From assembly GCA_002946415.1 (NCBI GenBank), contig NJPS01000038.1:1-64000 (forward strand): DNA of 64,000 nucleotides, written 5' to 3'. This document shows, in pieces, positions 56,473-64,000 of this stretch; position 1 is the first letter of the stretch, and each line of letters starts with the position of its first letter. The position numbers and the translations under genes were made by a program. The notes below the pieces were generated by a model. That model was given only the letters and a program-made list of their open reading frames with translations. It was not told where the DNA came from and made no database searches. This DNA comes from Rutstroemia sp. NJR-2017a BVV2. Taxonomy: Eukaryota > Ascomycota > Leotiomycetes > Helotiales > Rutstroemiaceae.

Positions 56473-58356
56473 CTACAAACCGACGCCCGCCACCCCAGCC
56501 AAAACCGCCCTCCTTCTTCTCCTCGCCTCCCCCTCACTTTCCCCTTGCAAGTCCCACTCGCCAAAATCGCCTCCACAGCAAACAAAACAAAACCAGTCGC
56601 CACTACGTCCCATCCACGAGCCCAGCTTCGTTTTCACACCGTCGTACTTACACTTCCAGCATATCTTAATCTCATTCGATACCACTTCCGTATTCTCACT
56701 ATGTGGACGAATAGTCATGAGTTGCGCACCGGTCATGATGGGAACTTCGATGGCGGATTGCGGCGAGGAAGGAGTGAATAGAGCGCCGGACATGAGATAT
56801 AGATTTGAAGTGTGCGTAGATGGGGTGTTTGGAAAGCTGTCGATGATGCCGATATCGAGTGAATAATCCTCGGGTACCATTTCGGTGTTGTGGTCACTCA
56901 ACAGAGAAACAGCTATTGAGGGAGCTTTGCTGGTGATGGTTGGCATTCTTTCGATAGGAGACATCTGTACTGAGACACCCGGGCTAGGGCCTCGGCCACT
57001 GAGTTCGTAATGGGAGAATGATGCAACAGATGCAATGGATGCCAAAGGCAAATACTCGTTGCTTGGTGGGATCGTAAATTCGGCATTAAGAGTTTTCAGC
57101 TTGGGATGCTGAGCTTTCCGATGTGGACAACTCTTTGGTGGTGGTTGACTTTCAGGAACTATTATGCCATCCAAGGGATGAAATGCAGTATAACTCGTTG
57201 CTTCCATAGCATTGCGCAGATTAACCATCTCAGAATCGCGAGCAGTAGCGGAAGGTGTGAAACGGACTAGCTTCGCTTTACCTTTTTCTCTTCCAGTTGC
57301 CGCCGGCGCAATTGCAGATGTTGAGGCTGGGAGACGAGATGTTTGAGCTCGACTGGAGGATTCTGGAGCAGGCATGAGTCTTGGAGGGTCGACGGGAGGT
57401 TCGGCGTCAGGCTTGTGCACCACAGCACGATTGAAAGGATGGTTTTCGATGGCTGAGTAGACGCTCTTCGGAACGCGGAAGCGGGGAGGAAGACGAGGTG
57501 TTTCAGCTGGAGCAGAGACGGATCTGCGGGTGAAGGAGAAGCTAGTAGAAGGAGCTCGAGTTGAAAGTTTGAGACCGGATGATGGTATCCTGAGGAAGCG
57601 TTGGAGGCGTGTATGATTAGGGACAAGATGTGGACGTGGACCCGGCTGTTGTGCTTCGGTCCATGAAGGACATCCGGGAGGTGTGCTGGGACGTTCAGGA
57701 GGTGCGATGATAGGCTCTTTGGGCTTTGCATAAATCTCATGTATAGAAAGTCTGCGACGAGCTACCCGCTCAATCATAGCGCATGCTTCGTGGTATGAAT
57801 CTTTTATTGTCCATATATCGTCGAGACTGAAAGAATGCTTGCGGCATGATGTTATTTTGCCAAGAGTAAAACTATCGCGATGCCCGAGAAGTGGGACGGA
57901 GAGCAATTCCTCTGCGGATTTGGTACGAGCAACGCTGCGGATCGTTCCATAGCTCTTTTGTTCGGTAATTGTATCTAGAACTGTTCCATGACCGTAAAGA
58001 AATTCGGTTTCCGGTATGATAGGCGTTGTCTCTGATTGTGAAGATGAAGACGGCTGTCTTTCGTTTTCGTTATTCGGCCGGATGCTTTGAAATATAGGCT
58101 GCTTGGTTCGTGGCCATGTCTCCGTCTTGTATGCACCATCTTCACTATTGCTTCCAGAGAATAAGAATGCTTCGAATATTGAACTGCTAGAACTCAACGG
58201 GGATTCCTCTGAAGAATCCCCCTGCCGAAAGAAGGACGCCTTACGACGAACATTTTTCGTTGGCAATGACTGCGGAGATGCTTTTTTCGGTAATAAAGCG
58301 CCTCTAACCCTTGACGGTGAGGTAGGTTCTAAAGGCATAACTGTGTTGGTATTCAT
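56473..58356 (-). CDS. Hypothetical disordered protein with C-terminal CxxC pair
   Basis: I do not recognise a named family. Single open frame of 627 residues starting MNTNTVMPLEPTSPS. Most of it is Ser/Pro/Arg-rich and likely disordered, with basic-Ser clusters (RRKASFF, RRRLSIHEIY, TRRSVSAPAE) that look like kinase sites. Two short segments look more ordered: DSYHEACAMIERVARRRLSIHEIYA and VYSAIENHPFNRAVV. The C-terminal 60 residues hold ICWKCKYDG and, 17 residues on, DWFCFVCCGGDFGEWD, a CxxC...CxxC arrangement that could bind zinc. An Arg-rich tail (EARRRRRAV) follows. No membrane segment. The gene is tandem with TFB1 on the same strand, 273 bases away. The fungal-specific label is inferred from the absence of any known domain. 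Confidence 0.6.
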   Translation of the reverse strand: MNTNTVMPLEPTSPSRVRGALLPKKASPQSLPTKNVRRKASFFRQGDSSEESPLSSSSSIFEAFLFSGSNSEDGAYKTETWPRTKQPIFQSIRPNNENERQPSSSSQSETTPIIPETEFLYGHGTVLDTITEQKSYGTIRSVARTKSAEELLSVPLLGHRDSFTLGKITSCRKHSFSLDDIWTIKDSYHEACAMIERVARRRLSIHEIYAKPKEPIIAPPERPSTPPGCPSWTEAQQPGPRPHLVPNHTRLQRFLRIPSSGLKLSTRAPSTSFSFTRRSVSAPAETPRLPPRFRVPKSVYSAIENHPFNRAVVHKPDAEPPVDPPRLMPAPESSSRAQTSRLPASTSAIAPAATGREKGKAKLVRFTPSATARDSEMVNLRNAMEATSYTAFHPLDGIIVPESQPPPKSCPHRKAQHPKLKTLNAEFTIPPSNEYLPLASIASVASFSHYELSGRGPSPGVSVQMSPIERMPTITSKAPSIAVSLLSDHNTEMVPEDYSLDIGIIDSFPNTPSTHTSNLYLMSGALFTPSSPQSAIEVPIMTGAQLMTIRPHSENTEVVSNEIKICWKCKYDGVKTKLGSWMGRSGDWFCFVCCGGDFGEWDLQGESEGEARRRRRAVLAGVAGVGL

Positions 58357-58629
58357 GATGCGTATTCAAAATCATAAAAAGACTAGGGCCAATGCAAGAA
58401 ATTGATGTGTAATCGATGAATAGAAAAAGGCGTCCAGACACAAGAAGCAATTTTATGTGATTACTTCGAGGGAAGGGAGCAAGTGCAGTGGATTAATGAT
58501 GTTTTAAACAACAATCGCAAGAAGGATTTGATCAAATATGGCAGGCACGTTGACCTCAAGTCCTCCTTCCATTCCCAGATAACTCCGTCGCTATGTTGTG
58601 TGTCTAATCAATTCCAATGCGCAAATTAA

Positions 58630-60607
58630 CTAGGCTGCGTCGACTCCCTCGGCAGCCAACGCCTTTCTATATTCTTTAGATGCTTTTTGTAGAGTTTGGA
58701 TGGTTGGCTGCATCATCTCTCTAACAACCTTTTCTCCACCGCCAACAGAATCCGGATTCCATTTAATCTTTTTTCCGGTTTGCTCCCAAACATTCCGCAG
58801 CTGAGCCTTCTGCCTCATTATGACCTCTTCTCGTTCTTTCTCAGCATCAGCTGCAACGGCATTTATCCTATCCATAGCTCTATCCAGTGTTTCCACCATT
58901 TTTGCAAGCTCATTCGCACGATCCGGATCCCCAGAGAGGAAAATAAGCCAAAAGTGGTGAAGAAATTCAACTGTCGTAGCATGTGTCAAGGTCAATCTAT
59001 CAAAGAGAGTTTGCGACAACCCTGCTAATGAAGAGTCCGCACTAGATCCATCAATCTCCGCCCGCCGAACTGCAATACCCTCCAATATTTGTTTTTGGGC
59101 TTCGACAAAGCTGGCTTTACTTCCAACATGTGCAATCTTCTCGTCATTTTCCTCCTCACTATCACTATCTTCGTTCACGCCGATAGCGGTTCGCAAGTTT
59201 AAACCACCAGTTCCATCAATGTCCATCAAGGAGGGATCAAGATCTGATTGCAGACTGAAGAGGACCTCGGCAGGAACCTGTTTCGCATACAGAGCAGCCT
59301 CCTCGGATACAGCAGACTTTTCGCTTGAGAAGAATTGATTTTGCTCTTTGATGTTGAGCATGATTCGATTCTCCTCCGCATCTCCTTGAAGATCTCGTAG
59401 AGCCAACGAGTTGAACGTCTCTTCGTCCATGCCAATAGGATCAGCGGGATCAACATCAGAAGGTGCAACATGGGCCATAATTTTCTCACTCAAACTATTG
59501 AGTGTACGAACTATAGGGACTTTGGCTGAAGAGGCTGGTCTCATAGTGATATCTTTCCGATTACCGGCTTTGACACCGCCTTGATTTTCCTCGTTGCCCT
59601 CAAGATCGATAATGTAAGGAATACGTGTATATAGGAGTCGCTGATCGAGTCCATCATCTGTATTCGCGTTGAGATATCTATCAAAAGTTGGGTCAAGACT
59701 ATCGGCTTCCGTGATGCGCTCGCCCTTGAGCTTCTTGAACAGGCGGCTGAGGAAGAATCGAGACCAAAATTCCATTTCGTTGAGTTTCGGTACATTTTCA
59801 TCGTAGACCTTTTTGACTAATGGATGCTGGCTAAATATCAACTGAACCTGCTCGGCACTGATGTTCATCTTGAGCTCTCCGTCAACTTGTCGCGGTTTCA
59901 CGGCGGACAAGACGTTGTAAGCCCCTCTTTTCTGAGACGTTTCGACGGCGTGAGCACGTAAAAGATTCGTCCTTGCGGACCAGAATTGAGAATTGAACTG
60001 AGAATCTGATATCGTATCTGGCTTCGTCCGTCTAGACTCCATATACGTTCGCTTCAACACAGGGTCTTTTTTCATGAGGGACTGTTGCAGTTCGATATCC
60101 GCTTTAAGCTGTGCATCGTCATACCATTTAGCATTTGCAGATTCGGGCTTCGAAGCGACAGCACTGGCAATAGCCATAGCTGCTGAAGTGGCGCCAGAAC
60201 CATTTGCCTTTGGTACGTCGACATCTCCAGCCTTCAAAGCACTAATCAGTTTTGTCAAAGCATCCTTGACAGCATTGGCTTCTCCACGTGGATTTCCCGG
60301 CGAATTGAAATGAAAAAGATGGGTTACAGTTTCAGGCGCATTTGCTGTCTTCTCAAATATCTTCAGCATTACCTTTGGAGCTGTTTCCGGTGTCTGCTGC
60401 AGGTCTGGAATTGGGTTAACTCTCGATTTTACGAATCACTGACATTTCGAGAAACCCACTAGTGATATCTGCTACAGCAATGTTTACTGCAGACTCAGCT
60501 CCAGCCGCTTTCAATGGTAGCCATTGGATCGACTTTTGATCTGCGGTGATACTCAGGGTGCCATCCTTCTTCTTGTATGCAGCAAGCCCTTGAACGGGTG
60601 GCGCCAT
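58630..60607 (-). CDS. TFB1: TFIIH core subunit Tfb1 (p62)
   Basis: This is a subunit of the TFIIH core, used in RNA polymerase II initiation and nucleotide excision repair. Exons 60607-60460 and 60404-58630 give 640 residues. The 55-base intron has a GTGGGT donor; joining it restores VADITNLQQTPETAPKVMLKIF. The N-terminal PH domain (about 1-110) starts GLAAYKKKDGTLSITADQK. BSD domain 1 centres on FNSQFWSARTNLLRAH (about 190) and BSD domain 2 on NEMEFWSRFFLSRLFKKLKGE (about 260), both with the diagnostic Phe-Trp. The C-terminal helices include LTHATTVEFLHHFWLIFLSGDP and a final coiled segment, as in the family. The start is MAPP at 60607. It is divergent from the 2-oxoglutarate dehydrogenase gene. 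Confidence 0.93.
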
Positions 60608-61409
60608 CTTCTCATGCAAAATCTTCAGCCACGCGCTGCTGCATCTGAAGAAGAAGTAACAGCTTTGCTATTAACTTCTCTTAAATGTTCAAGCAGTGCA
60701 ATATCAAGGTGGTGGGTGGCGGGGCCCGGAAGATGAAAGGACGTCGACGCTTGTTGCCTTTCAGAAACCCGAAGAATGTTGTACACTCGTCTCTCCCGAT
60801 ATGTCGTCTATGATTCCATAGCATTCAGATTCTGCTTATTGTGTTGTAGTAAGATCACCGCCCATGACCAGTTCTTACGCCCAATAGCCTGCAGGAAGGG
60901 TTGGTTGTATGGGAGAACGTGATGACTGGATTGCGGTCCCTTTGATCACTTGCAGTTGTTCGTCCAGCCAGAAAGCATGAAAAATTGCTGACACATCGGT
61001 GTGTTGAATCTAAGCTCAATTTAGCTTAGCGCAGTATGTCATAACCTTGGCTAAATGGTGAAAAGAAAAGCAATACGGAATTTATTACTTCCGCATAGGG
61101 TGAGTTTTGCCTTAATTACCCGAAATATGAGGCATTTATTCAAAACTAAACGTCTGTTTCGCCCCTGCTCGTATCCACCAAAAATTCGTCGATGATTCTG
61201 ATTGAACCGATCAGTTGACTCGTTTGCCTTTCTTTCCGAGCTCCAACACTGGTTACGCAGTTCTTGCACTTCACACACTTCACTAAAAAGACTTACTCCG
61301 CCTCTCCTTTTCTACCTCATAGAACTACTTTTACTGATTTTTCCTTCTTCCCGTTACCCCTACTCGAACATCCGGGTTTGAGTTTCTCTACTTTGCATTG
61401 GCAGGCGCA
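60608..61409. promoter_or_regulatory. Divergent promoter region, TFB1 and KGD1
   Basis: 802 bases between divergent start codons. The last 150 bases before KGD1 are pyrimidine-rich on the + strand (CTTC/TTCC runs), as often in fungal leaders. A CATTGGCAGGCGCA just before the ATG could hold a splice acceptor of a leader intron, but this is not certain. Confidence 0.45.
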
Positions 61410-64000
61410 ATGCTTCGAAATTCGTTGCGGCAAACGAGCAGCCAGCTCTTGAAAGGTGGCTGCTCAGCTCGATCGCTATGTACGACCTCTAGATCCCCTC
61501 TCTCGACCTCGAAAGCGTCTGCGAAATTATCATCGAAACGTTGCTCTCTAGCTGCTGTGACCCAGAAGAGACATGAATCTACAGCTGCGAACGCCCCAGA
61601 TCCAAACGACAACTTCTTGTCCGGAAACACCGCCAACTACATTGATGAGATGTACATGCAATGGAAGGAGGACCCGTCGAGTGTGCACATTTCATGGCAG
61701 GTGTACTTCAGGAATATGGAAAACGGGGACATGCCAATGGCACAAGCATTTACCCCTCCTCCAACCCTTGTTCCCACTCCCACAGGAGGCGTCCCAAGTT
61801 TCCTGCCGGGCTTAGGAGGTGCAGAGGGCTCAGAAGTTACAAACCATCTGAAAGTGCAGTTGTTATGTCGTGCCTACCAAGCTCGTGGTCATCACAAGGC
61901 GGACATCGATCCGTTGGGAATCCGACGTGAAGCCGAGCAGTTTGGTTACAGCAGACCCAAGGAATTACAGCTCGAACATTATCAGTTCACGGAAAAAGAT
62001 CTTGACACCGAATACTCTCTCGGCCCTGGTATTCTGCCCCATTTCAAGAAAGAAGGACGTGATAAAATGAAGCTGCGCGATATCATTGCAGCTTGCGAAC
62101 GGATCTACTGCGGTTCATACGGTGTCGAATACATTCATATTCCAGACAGGGAGCAATGTGATTGGTTGCGAGCGCGTATTGAGGTTGAGAAACCTTTCAA
62201 ATACTCGATCGATGAGAAGCGTCGAATCTTGGACCGCCTGATCTGGAGTTCTAGTTTCGAAGCTTTCTTGGCCACCAAATATCCTAACGACAAGCGTTTC
62301 GGGTTGGAAGGTTGTGAAACTTTGGTACCGGGAATGAAAGCTTTGATCGACCGCAGTGTGGATTTCGGGGTCAAGGATATTGTCATCGGTATGCCGCATC
62401 GTGGTCGTCTCAACGTTCTTAGTAACGTTGTCCGAAAACCGAATGAATCAATCTTCAGCGAATTCGGTGGTTCTGCTGCCGCCGAAGACGAAGGTTCCGG
62501 TGATGTCAAGTATCATTTGGGAATGAATTTCGAGCGTCCGACACCATCTGGCAAGCGTGTTCAACTTTCTTTGGTCGCTAACCCATCTCATCTTGAGGCC
62601 GAAGATCCCGTCGTTCTCGGGAAAACACGCGCTATCCAACACTACAACAACGATGAGAAGGACCACAAAACCGCTATGGGCGTTCTGCTCCATGGTGACG
62701 CTGCTTTCGCCGCACAAGGTGTTGTCTACGAGTGCTTAGGATTCCATTCTTTGCCAGCATACTCTACTGGCGGGACTGTCCACTTGGTCGTCAACAACCA
62801 AATTGGTTTCACCACTGATCCTAGATTTGCTCGATCGACTGCTTACTGTACTGATATTGCCAAGTCCATCGATGCTCCTGTATTCCACGTTAACGCTGAT
62901 GACGTCGAGGCTGTTAACTACGTTTGTCAACTGGCTGCTGACTGGCGTGCCGAATTCCAGCGTGATGTTGTAATTGATCTGGTCTGCTACAGAAAGCATG
63001 GTCACAATGAAACCGATCAGCCATCTTTCACTCAACCACTTATGTATAAGCGGATTCAAAAGAAGAGCTCTCAGATTGATATCTACATTGACCAACTACT
63101 TAAAGATGGCAGCTTCACCAAGGAGGACATTGAGGAGCACCGAAAGTGGGTTTGGGGAATGTTGGAAGACAGCTTTGCAAAGAGCAAAGACTACCAACCT
63201 ACCTCTAAGGAATGGACAACCTCTGCCTGGAACGGCTTCAAGTCACCGAAAGAGCTCGCTACGGAAGTCCTCCCTCACAACCCAACTGGCGTACCTACCC
63301 ATACTTTGGAGCACATTGCTGAGACTATCGGGACTGCGCCAGAAGGTTTCAACGTCCACCGCAACCTCAAGCGTATTTTGAATAATCGTGTTAAGACTGT
63401 GAGCGAAGGACAGAACATCGATTGGTCCACTGCTGAGGCTCTCGCTTTTGGATCCCTCGTTAGCGAGGGCCACCACGTACGCGTGTCTGGTCAAGATGTC
63501 GAACGTGGTACATTCTCTCAAAGACATGCTGTGTTCCACGACCAAGAGAACGAGAAAACATATACCCCACTTCAACACATTAGCAAGGACCAAGGCAAGT
63601 TCGTAATCGCCAATTCTTCATTAAGTGAGTTCGGTGCTCTTGGTTTCGAGTATGGATATTCCCTCTCTTCCCCTGATGCTCTCGTCATGTGGGAGGCACA
63701 ATTCGGTGACTTCGCCAACAATGCTCAATGTATCATCGATCAGTTTGTCGCATCTGGAGAAGTCAAGTGGATGCAGAGGTCCGGACTTGTCATGTCGCTA
63801 CCGCACGGTTATGATGGACAAGGACCGGAGCACTCTTCCGGTCGTATGGAGAGATACCTCCAGCTCTGTAACGAAGATCCTCGCATCTTCCCATCTCCAG
63901 AAAAGCTCGAACGCCAACATCAAGACTGTAACATGCAGATTGCCTACATGACTTCGCCGTCCAACTTGTTCCACATCTTAAGACGACAAATGAACAGACA
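61410..64000 (+). CDS. KGD1: 2-oxoglutarate dehydrogenase E1 component (3' truncated by window)
   Basis: This is the thiamine-diphosphate E1 subunit of the mitochondrial 2-oxoglutarate dehydrogenase complex in the TCA cycle. The frame runs without introns from ATG 61410 to the window end, 863 full codons; the family has about 1000 to 1050. The first about 65 residues are Ser/Arg/Lys/Thr-rich with almost no acids, a mitochondrial presequence. The E2-binding N-terminal motif follows ([18 protein letters not shown]). Further landmarks are [62 protein letters not shown] with [11 protein letters not shown] (thiamine-diphosphate/Mg2+ site), [38 protein letters not shown], and [24 protein letters not shown] with [14 protein letters not shown]. 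Confidence 0.96.
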   Translation, partial: MLRNSLRQTSSQLLKGGCSARSLCTTSRSPLSTSKASAKLSSKRCSLAAVTQKRHESTAANAPDPNDNFLSGNTANYIDEMYMQWKEDPSSVHISWQVYFRNMENGDMPMAQAFTPPPTLVPTPTGGVPSFLPGLGGAEGSEVTNHLKVQLLCRAYQARGHHKADIDPLGIRREAEQFGYSRPKELQLEHYQFTEKDLDTEYSLGPGILPHFKKEGRDKMKLRDIIAACERIYCGSYGVEYIHIPDREQCDWLRARIEVEKPFKYSIDEKRRILDRLIWSSSFEAFLATKYPNDKRFGLEGCETLVPGMKALIDRSVDFGVKDIVIGMPHRGRLNVLSNVVRKPNESIFSEFGGSAAAEDEGSGDVKYHLGMNFERPTPSGKRVQLSLVANPSHLEAEDPVVLGKTRAIQHYNNDEKDHKTAMGVLLHGDAAFAAQGVVYECLGFHSLPAYSTGGTVHLVVNNQIGFTTDPRFARSTAYCTDIAKSIDAPVFHVNADDVEAVNYVCQLAADWRAEFQRDVVIDLVCYRKHGHNETDQPSFTQPLMYKRIQKKSSQIDIYIDQLLKDGSFTKEDIEEHRKWVWGMLEDSFAKSKDYQPTSKEWTTSAWNGFKSPKELATEVLPHNPTGVPTHTLEHIAETIGTAPEGFNVHRNLKRILNNRVKTVSEGQNIDWSTAEALAFGSLVSEGHHVRVSGQDVERGTFSQRHAVFHDQENEKTYTPLQHISKDQGKFVIANSSLSEFGALGFEYGYSLSSPDALVMWEAQFGDFANNAQCIIDQFVASGEVKWMQRSGLVMSLPHGYDGQGPEHSSGRMERYLQLCNEDPRIFPSPEKLERQHQDCNMQIAYMTSPSNLFHILRRQMNR

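Overview
The window is nuclear DNA of a filamentous ascomycete fungus. Coding genes are split by short introns of about 50 to 110 bases with GTAAGT/GTATGT/GTGAGT-type donors, CTAAC/CTGAC branch sites and TAG/CAG acceptors. Gene content is typical of Pezizomycotina: a Zn2Cys6 regulator, a DHA1 drug transporter, Mcr1, a BCS1-like ATPase and Csn12. Many predicted proteins look closest to Leotiomycete versions, but that placement is an impression, not a result. There are no bacterial-style operons, no clear transposon, no CRISPR array, and no tRNA or rRNA gene that I could find.

Layout. 1-21 kb: the 3' end of a METTL25-like methyltransferase gene, TFIIIC subunit Tfc1 (-), PP2A B' subunit Rts1 (+), t-SNARE Tlg1 (-), a BCS1-like AAA ATPase (+), a dsRNA-binding plus DEDDh exonuclease protein (-), a SPRY protein (-) and COMPASS subunit Swd1 (+). 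21-31 kb: glutathione reductase (+) and RNA polymerase II largest subunit Rpb1 (+). 31-46 kb: a hypothetical protein (+), a Zn2Cys6 factor (+), an MFS exporter (-), Mcr1 (-), a small hypothetical protein (+) and a 1006-residue disordered protein (+). 46-64 kb: an SRA/YDG protein (-), ribosomal protein eL20 (-), Csn12 (+), a single-pass membrane protein (+), a disordered protein with a cysteine-rich tail (-), TFIIH subunit Tfb1 (-) and the first part of 2-oxoglutarate dehydrogenase E1 (+), cut by the window end.

Functionally this is mostly housekeeping DNA. Four genes belong to the transcription apparatus (Tfc1, Swd1, Rpb1, Tfb1). Two serve redox metabolism (Glr1, Mcr1) and one the TCA cycle (Kgd1). 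The less ordinary items are the dsRNA-binding/exonuclease fusion, the stand-alone SRA protein whose expected base-pocket residues look changed, a glutathione reductase with an extra cysteine in its redox motif, and the Zn2Cys6/MFS pair. Intergenic DNA is rich in microsatellites, including a 65-base run of G.

Exon limits were worked out by hand. For every multi-exon gene I checked that exon lengths and phases add up to an open frame. UTRs and transcription start sites cannot be placed from sequence alone.
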